Made by a program: the position numbers and the translations under genes. The notes below the pieces were generated by a model. That model worked only from the letters and a program-made list of their open reading frames with translations, was not told the DNA's origin and did not search any database. From Anabas testudineus (lineage: Eukaryota > Chordata > Actinopteri > Anabantiformes > Anabantidae), in NCBI RefSeq assembly GCF_900324465.2, contig NC_046620.1, positions 13,133,836 through 13,197,835 of the forward strand: DNA of 64,000 nt. The letters are read 5' to 3'. How positions within the stretch are numbered: position 1 is the stretch's first letter; the number at the start of each line of letters is the position of its first letter. Positions 23,501-36,395 of the stretch are shown here, piece after piece.

Positions 23501-26500
23501 TTTTGAAACCAGTCCAGATTTTGGAAAAGCACTTATTTTAGAGGTGAAATACTTTTACCCTTTTAGATTTTTCAGACAATCTTTCTCAGTACAATGTAGG
23601 CCACTTTACCTAATATTAAATTGATTAAATTTGTCATTACATTCTTTGTCCTCTGCAGTAGAGGTGGTTTCATCTTATAAATATTCTGAGATTTTCAAAT
23701 AAGTGATATTGTAGATATGCATGTCCGTAGTGTAGCCAGTTGCACTTAACCTGCTTCACAAATTTCTGTTAAATTGCCAGTATTCATTAACAATTGTTTG
23801 CTTTGATTTTAAGTAGCCTGTCTGTGTGCAGTACATAGAATACATATAAGCCATACATAGAAAGCTGGCTGGCCAATGTTTTCAAATGCAACACAACTAG
23901 CAGCCAGTCTAATATGTGTCATCCAATTGCCCAAAGTTGACTGTGGCAGAGAGAACAACGTGTCACTGTCCTAAGGAAGCTCTGCCCGTCCCTGTCTGAC
24001 TTCCTCAGTGGAGCTGCTTATCTAAGGAACTCTAGTAGAAATGTAGGGCAGCCAAAGATCATCACTGCTGATCATCAGGATGTCAGTTACTGACTTTCTA
24101 ATGAACCCACAGTCCAAGCTTGATCCTAATACAAGGTGAGAATCTGTGAGAGTTTTTTGATGTATCACCCTTTTTTTTTTTCAATCTGTATTTTTCACGT
24201 TACTTCACAACACAAAATGTAGAATAATACCCTGCTGAGGTTTACGTGGCCTGGTTTTTATAAATCCAGCTTGCACCTGCTGTGGCAGTCAAGTTTGTAA
24301 ATCATTACAACAGGGACATCCTTAAGATGACATCCTCTAGCTTGCAATTCCACACAAACAACATCAGATCCCACAGATTTGTTTTAAGGAGCAGGACATT
24401 TTAAAATTCAAAATTAAACTTGTCAGTGCTTTCTGAAACTTTACAATGACACTACTGTTTCTTGGTTAATCTAACTTTAGTGCATCGGTGATCCTAGACC
24501 CTGTCTGTCATTTCAAAATGATCAAAATTTTGTAAAGTACAATTTTTACTATATAAAATAAATAGGAAAATAACTAAGAACCTCCCTGAATGTGGATGTC
24601 CAGTTTGGCAGATAGGTAAACATACTTGCTAGTTCAGGCTTTATTTGCCTCCCAAATGAAAACACTGTAAAACGCACAAGAAAAGATCTATAAATCAACC
24701 ATATCAAAATTTACATTCAGTATTGACACGTTTCCCACACCATGTCTCAAACGACAATGAAAACGTCGTTATAAAACTATTAGCTTGATGCTAATACATA
24801 ATGAAATCTATTAACATCAGCAGTGATGTTATACAGTAGTGAGGGCTAAGCTTAGAACTTCCCCTGCTTTACAGTATATATTAATTGATTGACCAGAATC
24901 CAATGAGGCTTTAGTGTGCATTTCTAAGCAAAGCATCATTTGCATCATTTGCTTTTGATGTTGTAGAAGAAAATATGTGGGAACGAAATTGTTGCCAACC
25001 TATATAATGTCTAACTATCAGCAGACATGACGGAGGTCACTTCAAATTTTAAAAACCCTCAGCCTGACTTGTGCTGACCTGTATTAGCCTTGCTGTCTCA
25101 GCCAGTGCTACATGCACCTTGACAGTTGCTTCAGTCTTCAGTCGTTGCCTTTCCAGACTCACATAAGGAGTGGCTAAAAGTATCTGACATTTTCTGAAGT
25201 GTTAATATAGTGAATAATCTGTAGCATCTGCATTGTATGGAATTGAACATGTATAGGGCTTCTAGAGTAACTTAGGTGCTAAACTGGGGCAGAGAGTTGC
25301 AAGCTGGAAATGAGAGCGTGGTTTCCTGCAGTGACACAAAAACAGGAAAACCATAGGATGTGACACACAAGTGTGCACACACACACACTCTCACAATCTT
25401 CATCTGATAGTCTAACAATACAACAGACCACAATGTGTATCTTTTTAAAATATTTTTTTCCCGTTCCAACATCTAAGGTTTTGTACTTTTGTACTGTAGA
25501 TGATGTCATTGTACAGTACAATTACAGTCTGTGACGCATAAACAAACCTTGATCAGTGCCTTACAACATGAAGAATGTAATATTAATGTATTAGAGTATT
25601 AGAGTCAGGGCTGCAGATTAAAAGACCTGACATTTGTCAGTGAACGATTGTCAGTGATAGGATTAAACGTCTACATCAGATGTTAAGGAGGGAGAATTTC
25701 TTATAAGAAGACTAATTCAGATAGATACATATTGGCAGAGAAGTCAGGTTACTGGTTACAGTACAACTGGTACTGCATGGAATATTTAACTTGTGTTTTT
25801 TTTTTTTTTTTCAGGCCAGTCTGTCCATCTGGGGATGGGGGGGTCTTGGAGTTGTGCTGTTCCTTGTCACCTTTGGACCCTTTGCCATATTCTACCTGGC
25901 CTTTTATATCTTCTGCTTCATTGGAGGGTGAGCATCGACAACACTAAAGCCTGCTCTCTAGGGCCGGTTCTTTTAGCTGTTCCCTCATTCTCACTTCTGT
26001 TTTTTAGGGGCTTTGCGGTCACTCTGCTCTACGGAAAGATCAATTCTGAGAAACACCTGGAAAAGTGTGAGCACTCTTATCTGCCACCCACGCAAATTGG
26101 TATACTGAAGGTAAAAGCACACTTGAGCACACACACATTTTGACCTCGCCTGTGCAAATAAATGCTTGTTATTCAAGCTCATTTGTTATTGAAGTAAGCT
26201 TAATGTTTCACACTTTCAGACACTAGAGGAGATGAAGCTGGAGATGAAGCCCATAAAGATTGACAGGAGACTCACTGGTTCCAGTTTTATAGATGAACCA
26301 CTACAACAGGTTTGTGTCAGTGAGTTGAGAATCATGATGTTTGTGCTCCTCGGTCAAAGTTTCCCTACTGATATGTTTACACCATCAACTGTCACACAGG
26401 AGAAATGCTCTTTGTTAAAAATGTATGTTTGTACATACCTTTCCGTCTTCTATGTGGCAAATTGAATAACTGGTCAAACTTGATTTTTACTATAGGGTGC

Positions 26501-29500
26501 ATTAGTTATAATTACAGACAATACACCTGGAATAGCTATGACATGCCATTCAGTTTGACTGTTCATAAAAAAGCAGTGATGATAATGGAACAGCAGCTAC
26601 AGTGCATACAGAAGGTTTTCACAGCGCTTAACTTTTTCCACGTTTTATGTTACAGCCTTTTCCTCGAAATTCTACAAAAAATACCCCTTAATGTGAAAGT
26701 GAACTTTTTTTTTTAAATTTTGCAGATAAAAAAATGAATAAAAACAAAAAAAAATCCCATGTACATAAATATTCACCGCCTTTAATAATCCCCTTGGGCA
26801 AATTCCTTGTGGACAGGCTGAACCAAGTGTTCAGGGTTCAGTATCTTCTCCAGGGACACTTAGACATGGGGTTCGTAGTAAACTGCTGAATGCCCTACCA
26901 ACCTACCACGGTCGCCCCTACTTTGTTGAAGCACCTTTAGCTCCAATTACAGTCTCAAGTCTCTTCAGTATGATGCTACAAGCTTGGGACCTAGTTTTAG
27001 GCAGTTTCTCCAGTTTTTCTTTGCAGTACCTCCTCAAGCTCATCAGTTTAGATGGGGAGCATTGGTGCACAGGCATTTTCCACAGATGGTCAGTTGGGTT
27101 CAAGTCTGGGCTCTGGCTTGGCGATTAAACGACATTCACAGAGTTGTCCTGTAGCCACTCCTTTGTTATCTTAGCTGTGTGCTTAGGGCCTGTTGAAAGA
27201 TCAACTGTTGCACCAGTCTGATGTCCAGAGCTCTCTGGAACATGTTTTCATCAAGGATGTCTCTGTACATTGCTGCATTCTTTTCCTCAATCATCTCTCA
27301 GTTCCTGCTGCTGAAAAACATCCCCACAGCATGATGCTGCCACTATGCTTCACTGTAGGGATGTTATTGGCCAGGTACTGAGCAGTGCCTGGTTTCATCC
27401 AGACATGACACTTGGCATTCAGGCCAAAAACTTTAATCTTTGTCTCATTAGACCAGAGAATCTTGTTTCTCATGGTCTGAGAGTTTTTGGCAAACTTTTA
27501 CTGAGGAGTAGTTTCTCTCTGGCCACTCTACCAAACTGTGGGACTGTTTTCTTTTCTTTCTTTTTTTTTTTTTTATTATAAAATTGCAAAAACGTTGACA
27601 TAATGGGATATTGGGATAATGGGATATTTGAGGAATTTAATCCAATTCGGAATAAGACTGTAACATAACAAATATGAAAAAAGTTAAGTGCAGTGAATAC
27701 TTTCTTGATGTAATGTAATGAGAGAAGCTAAAACAGGATAACAGGATTATGACTGTGTGATTAGCATTAGCACTCCAGACTTTTTGGACTCTGGCCTCTT
27801 TAGTCACTGTCTGACCCATCAGTTGGCCCAGGTCAGTGACTTAAATAAGTCATTGCTGTCAAACAATGCTTGACCTCCTTTGTTTTTAGTCTCTATGTCT
27901 TTAAGGCTTCCCCTCACCTGGAGACCACAGTGTTCTTATGCGAGCCGCTGGTGGCAGGAGCACTTAGGTGGAAAAGCTTCCCATCTAGCTTGGGTAGATG
28001 GGCATGACTGTGTACTTTGTGGGTGTGCAGTCAAAAATCCTAATATTGGGTTGTGAAGTAGTTTTGGCATAGTGGCCAAATCACAGCACTGCAGCTTCCA
28101 CATTGATTATGACCCACACTGGCCCTAAAATATTTTTTCCTGTAGAAGGAATAGCTATAAGACTGTCACAAACCCCATTAATTTTTTTTTATTATCAGAA
28201 TTTGATCCATTTGGTCCACTATTATTGGGTATGGAAGAACTATAGGATTATTTTGTTTTATTTGTGCAGAAGGCTAAGAGGCATGGCCAGAAATTCAGAA
28301 GCATGAGGATCATCTTGGTCATTTCTTTTCAAAATAAATGTGTGTAAAAGTGGGGACTCAAAACATAGGTCAGTTTATGGATTGCCAACATTCATATGTA
28401 GATAGTTTTGGGAGGGCCCAGAGAAAGTCTCACAAGAGTGTTTCCTCTTTTCTTTTTTTAAATGCTTACCACCATTTAATTATGTAAGCAAATAGTATTG
28501 CACCTATGTACCCTTCTGAAGTCTTATTAGACATGCCATGCAGAATCTTCTATCTTCCTGATAGAAAGTGGAACTGAAAGTCTCTGTACTGTTACACTCA
28601 GTGAGTCAGTGTGTTGACTGTTGCAGTGCTGAGATGTAACATTCTCACTCAATGACTTGTGGTGATCGACTTTAACACATTTGTTAACAGATTCTGTAAA
28701 TGACGATAGACATGTCAGCAACAAGGCACATGAGTGATGCAGTTTTTTTATTTTCAGATAGTGTTTCTTCACTATCCTGTGGTTACAACACTTAAGAGTA
28801 TGAAACATTTAGCTGTTTGTTCTCAGAAAAGCAGTTTAGTGCAGACACAGCAGTTTGTTATGGTCAGATGATACCAACTGCTCGTCTGTGGTGCCTCTGT
28901 CCTCTCTTCTCGCTGGGAACGCACAATAATCATTTCAGCAGCATGTGAACTTTGACATCTTACAGATCATATAGTACAGTAACTGTGTTTAGAGGCAGCT
29001 GATTGATTCATGTGTTGCTTGATTTGATCATGCTACTCTGCTGCTAAATGATTGATTTACCGGGTTTCTTTGCAGTCTGTTAATCTGTATCTTGGGCATT
29101 TTTCTGTACAGTAAATGAAGAGATTTAATTTTCTTTTGAAGAAGGCCCATTTACCCATTTGTGCAAGATTTCATTATTCCTCTCTGCACTTTTCATCCAC
29201 TTCAGTCATTGGTTTGTCCGTACTGATTTCCTTTGTGTTTTTCTTTTTCTTCTCTCTTCCCTTGTGTTTCTTTGTGTCTGTAGGTGATCCAGTTTGCTCT
29301 GAGAGACTACATCCAGTACTGGTACTACACTCTGAGTGAGGATGAGTCGTTCTTATTGGAGATCAGACAGACACTGCAGAATGCCCTGGTCCAGTTCTCC
29401 ACAAGGTACAAGACAAACACACACTTAGTCTCGAACAGAGAGAGAGTGAGCCAACCGTGATTATTTTTAACTTAATATTATTTCTGTAAACATTTTACTC

Positions 29501-32500
29501 AACCTTTTGTGTATGTTTGTGTGCCAAGGTCCAAAGAGGTGGACTGGCAGCCTTACTTCACCACTCGCCTGGTGGATGACTTTGCCACCCATTTACGTGT
29601 CTTTAGAAAAGCCCAGGATCGTCTTGGTGACAGAGAGGACAAGCAAAGTATGCAAATATACTGAGGATATTTTGCATGTGTCCTGAATTGATTCAGTTTG
29701 TTCTAAACAGGAATTGTAATTATGTAGTTCAGTAGTGAATACATCTGTTGATGCTCTGATGGACTAAACTTCAAACTGAGTTTGGAGATAATCACGAGTT
29801 GTATCCACACAGGGGACATAACGGACGAGCTGATTGACTCATTCTTTGAGGCTGAGGTGGAGATGGAAAGGAAGATTTGTCGAGATGTAGTGTGCACATC
29901 ACACAAAGATGAAGAAGGTAAACAATATCTTTTTGTAGATTCCACAATGTCCCACAGAACTCTTCCCATAAAGTGTTTGATGTGATATCAAGTGAAAACC
30001 AACCATAAGTCGTATTTGTGTGTCTTGTCAGGTTTTCTTCGGGACCTTTGTGAGCTACTTCTGTATCTGTTACTACCTCCTGGAGATTTCCACAACAAAA
30101 ACATGCGATACTTCCTGAGGGTCAGTCTGCAAAGGATGAACATATGCTCACTTGCATTTACAGCTGTCAAAAACAATCACAACACATATGATCTCTCTGG
30201 GCAGAAATGACAACATAAGGCAAAAAAATGCTTTTTCCCCCACACATTGTGTCATAAAATCTGTGTTGTGTTGATCATAGTGTCTATAAGCCATCGGCCC
30301 TAATTACTGCCACTTTGGCTTCCACTCAGCCATAAGCCCCTCCTAGAGTATTGTATCCACCCACATTATTTTAATGATTAAAAAAGAGACAATTGTAGCT
30401 TCTGTCATCCTGAACACCAGACATTTTAGTAATCATCATCATCCACCTAGAGAGAGAGCAACCTATTACATATACCCTACTATCAAGTCAGTTATTAACC
30501 TTTGATGCATTTTATTTGCTGTGTTCTTTATGTTTGTTGTTCTTTAACTGTCATGTGTTTTATGCTCATGTGAAGCACTCTGTAACACAAATTTAGAAAG
30601 GTGCTCTATAAATGAACAATATGAATATTATTTATTGTAGGAGGTGCTGGCGCGTGGTGTGCTGCTTCCTTTAATCAACCAGCTGAGTGACCCAGACTAT
30701 ATCAACCAGTTTGTTATTTGGATGGTGAGATTTGGCACACATACTCATCCATACCTTCTCACAATCAGCTAATTTTTAGCTGTTTTTTTTCATGTAAATA
30801 ATTGTAAAACTGTACAAAAACAATTAAATGAAATAGGAAAGAAACTGCAATTTGCATGAACATTGCGTTGCTGACTGTAAACTGTATGTGTGAGTGTGCA
30901 GATCCGGGACTCTAGCTGTAACTATGAAGCCTTCATGAACATCCTGAAGTTGACTGACAAGCCTGCTGAGTTGGAGGCCGTCAAGGACAAGGTGCTGGAG
31001 GAGCTGCAATACCTCCGCTCTCTGGACACTGCTGGAGATGGTGGGCACTGACAGTCAGAGAGCCATTCATAACACACTTAATCATCATCTGAGTGCATAG
31101 GACACAAGTGAAATTTGGCTAAATGAATGCACTACATTCTTCTCCTCACCTAATGTTTCTTTGTCCTTTAGACATCAATGTGATCAAAAACCAGATCAAC
31201 AGTCTTCTGTTTGTGAAGAAGGTGTGTGAGACCAGGATCCAGAGACTACAGTCTGGAAAGGTGAGAATTGGCAGTACAGCTTTGTAGTGCTTACACTAAA
31301 ATAAATTGTGGTCTAATCAGGTTTAATTAGTGCTTGTTTATATTAGTTAGTTTAATAGTTAAACACTGTCTGACAAGTAACAGGTGTGTTTCCTCAACAC
31401 CTATTTATTAAGTTTTGTCTTTTGCCGTTAGCAAGGCTGAGAATACAGGTTGATCATATCTGTTCTAAGCACTAGACTTTTCTTATATGTGTTGTGTAGG
31501 AGGTGGATGCCTTGAAGCTGGCAGCAAACTTTGGCAAGCTGTGTGTTATTCCACTGGATCACATCCTTGTCCATAACATAGCCCTGCAGTTCTTCATGGG
31601 TAATTCTGAAGCCACATTATCACACACGCTTATTCCTGAATATTTCTGTCAATCATCTTTATAATCCATAACATATTCCGTTTCTCTGCCATTTATAATA
31701 CCATCCTCTCCTGTCAGGCACACTTCTTTTTAGTCACACATGGCCTCAGTTCAGAAATTTTTAAAGGTCACTTCACTTTAGGGATCACAATAGGAGTCAA
31801 GCTGCATCCGGCATGGTGTACAGATCAGCCTACACATTTTAACTGGTTCCATCATCAAGTGTTAAATTATTGCAGATAGAAAATTTCTAATTAAAACCAA
31901 ACTTTTTTTAAACATCCCCTAAAACCCCACATTGAAAGCAACCTGACAGTGTCAAAGTTACACTGGGTGATTCAAGCGGCACAGTAATCTAAAGAGTTTC
32001 TGTGTTGTGCATTTGCTGTTGTGTGCCTGGTGATCCAGACTTCATGCAGGCAGCAGGGGCTCAGGCGGAGCTGTTTTTCTGGCTCACGGTGGAGGGCTAC
32101 AGGGTGACGGCACAGCAGCAGCTCAAGGTCATGCAGGGCTGGCAGAAAGACGGCAAGAACCAGCCCACCACCACCAAGGGGCTGCTGAAGGCCGCTGCAC
32201 TGGGTGTTTATGAACAGTACCTCTCCGACAAGGTAGGAGTGGTGTTAAGATCACAGAGACGGACACTAAGAGAGTTTAGAGCTCTCAGAACATCTGATCG
32301 AACAAAGCTCATGCTCAAGTAATTTACACGAAGTAACCGCAAACATCTGTCTTCTGTTTGATCTTATCCAATAGGCATCTCCAAGAGTCCAGGTGGATGA
32401 GGCATCAGTAACAAAGCTGGGGGAGAAGCTGCAGAAGGATGATCCCACGCCAGAGATATTTGATGAAATCCAGAGAAAGGTTAAATCTGTGTACTACAGA

Positions 32501-35500
32501 TTATTATGCACTATGTCAGCAGTCACAACTTTTATTTAGCTTATTTGCTTAGCTTTTACTGTCTTTTTGTCCTTTTATGCTGTATTTTATGTTTTACACC
32601 TGCTAACAAACAATTTGGCATATTATACCACAGGTGTACGACATGATGCTGCGTGATGAGCGCTACTACCCCTCTTTCAAGCAGAGTCCTCTCTACGTGC
32701 GCATGTTAGCAGAGCTGGACATGTTAAAGGAGCCGAGCTACCGAGGCTCTGATGACGGCGATGGGGAGTCTTTTAATGGATCTCCCACAGGAAGCATAAA
32801 CCTAGTGAGTAATTCTCTGCTGTTGCAGGGTTTAGAAAAAGGCTGTAAATGTAAAGGGGAGACATATTTGGCATTGCTGTTCATACACCTAAATATCTTA
32901 GTGTTGATGTGCTGTGTAGTTGATGATAACTTGTTTCTTGTGGTTTCAGTCTTTGGACGACTTGTCCAACTCCTGCCATGATGAATCTATGCACCTACAT
33001 GCCTTCATTTCTGACACAGGTATGCACAGACACACTTGGTTTAATCACACATCGATCTAAACACTGTTGGCATAACGTATAACTACACAAATGCTTGTGT
33101 TTCCTTGAAATCACTGGCATGTTTTTAGCTTAATATTTGTCATGACTTCTTAAAAGAAGGACTGCAAATGAAACGTTAAGCGTTGATGTTACCTTCCAGC
33201 ATCCTGTGTGTGCTTCTCAGGTTTAATAATATTCCCTTTGACTTGGTGTGCGATCTTAAAGAGTGTGAATTTGTTGTACATATTGGATGTCTGCTAGCCC
33301 TACTTGCCCCTCCCTGCATGTATTTGCTTTCGACTTTTCACCTACTACCTCCACTCATCTGCATGTGTCTGCTGTGTCTCTATCATACTGTTTCTTTTTT
33401 TTTTTTTAAGTTTCTTTCATTTCATTACCTTCACTGTTTTTCTGTTCTTCCTTTTTTCTCCCTTCCTCCTCCCTGCCGTACTTCTCCTGTCATTCTTTCC
33501 TCTGTTTGATCACACACTCACTCTTTCTTGCGCTTGCTCTCGCTCCCCCACACTTTGCATCTGTCTGCACTTTTCTGTCTTTTCTCTTCTTTTTCCTGTG
33601 TTCACCTACTCCCACATTCTCCATCCTCCGTTGCCCTTTTTGAATGTTTTACCGGGTCGGGTAGCTGATGCTTGTCTCCCCGGATTCTGGGGTGCTGCAG
33701 GGGTTTGCAACGACCACGGTAAGACGTATGCGCTGTACGCCATCACTGTGGTCAGACGCAACCAGGATGGCAGCGAAGACTGCTGGAAGACCTACCGACG
33801 CTATTCGGACTTTCATGACTTCCACATGAGAATCACCGAACAGGTGTGTGCTTGTGTGTCTTAGAATATTTATGTACCTGTTGTTCGGCAACCTTTCCTC
33901 CCTAAAAGAATATCAACAGTAGTGTTCAAACCAAAGCAACACTTGTTTGTCACCTTTTGAGAGTTTTATACGTTCTGGTTTAGTTTGAGAACCTGGCGTC
34001 AATCCTCAAGCTGCCTGGAAAAAAGACTTTCAACAACATGGACAGAGACTTCCTGGAGAAAAGAAAAAAAGACCTCAACGCTTACCTACAGGTGACAATT
34101 TTGTCAATGTTCACTATTCAAATTTTAAAGCTTTTTTACTTTAGTTTAGACTCTGACTTGACTTTGCGTGTTTGTGTTCCAGTTGCTACTGAACCCAGAG
34201 ATGGTGAAAGCCTGCCCAACTCTCATTCCTTACGTCTATGATTTCCTAGAAAACAAGGCCTACAGCAAGGGCAAAGGAGAGTTTGCACGAAAGGTCACTT
34301 AATGTTTTTAAACTGAAATCAACATTTTGCTGTCATTTGTTTTTTAAGATAACCACAAAATGTTATGTCATGTTTAAGAGAGGACTTCTATCTGTAGCAC
34401 ATATTTAATGTGCAGATAGGTTTAACATTCAGTACGTTTCACCTTTCACACTAAGCGGTCCATGTAAAACAGCAGCACATACTCCAGTCTTGCCACCATC
34501 CTTGCTGCAGTTTGAGAAGCATGTTAACATGTGATTCAGTTTTAGGTTCAGGTTTTATTATTTGGTTCTGAGATCTGAGAAGCATAACTGGTTATGTGAA
34601 ATGTGTGTTTGTTTGTTTTTTCTACCCCATCAGATAGACACATTTGTAAATCCCCTGAGGAGCTCCATGAGGAACGTGTCCAATGCAGTGAAATCCTTTC
34701 CAGACAGTCTGGCTGAGGGAATGACCAAGGTCTCTGACAACATGGGCCGTATGTCAGAAAGACTGGGTCAAGACATCAAACAGTCCATACTTAAGGTAAT
34801 ATCATCAAATAGTAGATGTATTGTATTTTGTGTCTTAATAAATGTCTTGAATCACAGCCGTCCACTTTTGCTCGCTACTGTGATGCGTTATCAAACTTTT
34901 CTATAGTTTATAGTATCCATAGTATTCATTGTTCTGTTCTTCTAGGTGCCTCCACTCCTCCCCAAGTCTGACATAGACCCTGAACACTGTCGAGTCTCTG
35001 CCCAGCTTGATGACAACGTGAGTCCCTGGGTTAGATTGATCAACAAGGAGGTTCATTTCTTCTATGATCCTTTTTGATAAAAAGGTAAACTGGTGCCTTG
35101 TGTGTCCAGGTGGATGACAACATCCCACTGAGGGTAATGCTGCTGCTGATGGACGAGGTGTTTGACCTCAAGGAGAAAAACCAGTGGCTGCGCAGGAACA
35201 TTAAGAACCTGCTGCAGCAGCTGATCAGGGCAACGTACGGAGACACTATCAACAGGTGAGAGGTGGACAACAGCCTTTGGACAGACAGAAAACAGTTTAC
35301 AACCAAAGTACTACTTAGTATTTCAGACAAACATCACATGACCTAAAATAAACAGTCTTTATTATAGCTCCATCTAAAGGAGAGTTTGCACAACAGGTCA
35401 CCAAAACAGTGATAAAGTTCACAGATCACAGATTGTGCATGTACGCTTAAACTGTACAATAGTGTAAACTAAATTAACAAAGCAAATTAGACACTGGCTT

Positions 35501-36395
35501 CAGTTTATGCTGAATACAACCTGAGTAATCTTTTCTTTTATCTCTGTAGAAAAATTGTGGATCATGTGGACTACTTGACCTCGCCAGAGCAGGTGGCAGA
35601 TTATGTCAAGAAGTTCAGGTAATCCCCTCCCCCCTTTCTTTAAAATAAATGTCGACTATCGGAGCAGTTATGAATAACCCTGACCTGCTCCCTCCCCATA
35701 CAGGGATTCTTACTGGCCCAATGGTATACTGGCTGAGACGCCGCTCCGTCGGGACAAGAGCATCCGCATGAGGACACGTGTAGCTGCCAAGACCAGCCTG
35801 CTGGGCATCATGCCAGGTGAAAATGCGTGTTTACATGCTCACACTTCAGCCAGTTTTGTTTTGGACATTTCTATTGCACTTATTCCTCATTCTTAAACCT
35901 TTGCTTTTTGTACAATCAAAACAAACACCTAAGATGGAGAATCTTGCTTTAGAGTGGCTTCACCTGGTTTGTTCATGTTCATTTGTATGGTCTTGGTCAC
36001 TATCACCCCCTGCTGGGCAATGAGGGAAAACATCTACAATGATTATATCATTACCAGTTGTAGTTATCTCAGCATTTTCTACTTTAAGGCTGTTTTATTT
36101 TTGCCACTGCTTTGAGGAAGATTTACATATAGCACTGACTTCCTCTTTTTCTGCCTCAGATGAGCTGAAGCACATAATTGGAGCAGACACCACGAGAAAG
36201 GGCATCCTGCGGGTCTTCGAAATGTTTCAGTACCAACCCATGAACCGTCGACTAGTCTACGTTTTCCTGGAGGGCTTCCTGGAGACAATGTTCCCCCAGT
36301 ACAAATTCCCCGAGCTCTTTGTCAAGCTGCACTCGCGCTCGCCACGTATCCACAGATACAACCAGAAACTCAAATGTGCCTCTCTTAAGAGGTGA
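17595..36395 (+). CDS. snx13: sorting nexin 13 (RGS-PX1), 25 coding exons
   Basis: Exons: 17595-17606, 25815-25927, 26008-26110, 26220-26309, 29284-29405, 29529-29647, 29813-29917, 30032-30120, 30641-30724, 30902-31040, 31172-31260, 31500-31599, 32039-32232, 32375-32479, 32634-32804, 32950-33019, 33665-33843, 33984-34091, 34183-34293, 34634-34795, 34946-35017, 35110-35255, 35550-35618, 35704-35816, 36160-36395. All junctions are GT-AG and in frame, giving 966 aa; human SNX13 is about the same length. Exon 1 encodes only MLAE. Residues ~8-60 form two membrane helices. The order then is PXA (~97-284), RGS (~373-500), PX (~570-690, with RRYSDFHDF and [18 protein letters not shown]) and the C-terminal nexin domain (~800-930). 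SNX13 is an ER/endosome-associated protein acting in endosomal and lysosomal traffic and lipid handling; its RGS domain has been reported to act on G-alpha-s. Exon 17 has a second in-frame acceptor, described as a finding. Confidence 0.95.
17607..25814 (+). other. snx13: snx13 intron 1 (8.2 kb)
   Basis: It separates a four-codon first exon from the membrane-anchor exon. It is unusually long compared with the rest of the gene (median intron about 150 bp). Scanned for exons and mobile elements; nothing convincing was seen apart from a short TG repeat at its start. Intronic regulatory DNA is likely, as is usual for first introns. Confidence 0.7.
26600..27545 (-). mobile_element. Tc1/mariner relic in snx13 intron 4
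   Basis: After TA at 26598-26599 one end reads CAGTGCATACAGAAGGTTTT then CACAGCGCTTAACTTTTTCC, the terminal inverted repeat of a common fish Tc1 family. Transposase sequence follows on the - strand. The best-kept part (27291-27473) encodes [18 protein letters not shown] and [17 protein letters not shown], matching the catalytic-core block, with N instead of the catalytic D in the WSDE motif. The N-terminal end and the other inverted repeat are missing beyond about 27545. The frame is broken in several places. It lies antisense to snx13 and outside every exon, so it is probably neutral. Confidence 0.85.
26783..26918 (-). repeat. short retroposon-like repeat inserted in the Tc1 relic
   Basis: About 135 bp interrupts the Tc1 non-coding end: sequence resumes at TACTTTGTTGAAGCACC exactly where the Tc1 family would continue. 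The inserted piece (AATAATCCCCTTGGGCAAAT, later GTTCAGTATCTTCTCCAGGG) resembles in inverted orientation the repeat at 57229-57345. Its family name is not known to me. Confidence 0.5.
33340..33650 (+). repeat. snx13: long pyrimidine-rich tract before snx13 exon 17
   Basis: About 300 bp of strongly C/T-rich + strand sequence in intron 16, much longer than a normal polypyrimidine tract. It ends next to two competing acceptors and could influence the choice between them through pyrimidine-binding splicing factors. The open frames through it are compositional. Confidence 0.7.

Noticed and set aside
27345-27581. + strand open frame over the Tc1 relic
   Set aside because: Antisense shadow of the transposase coding on the - strand.
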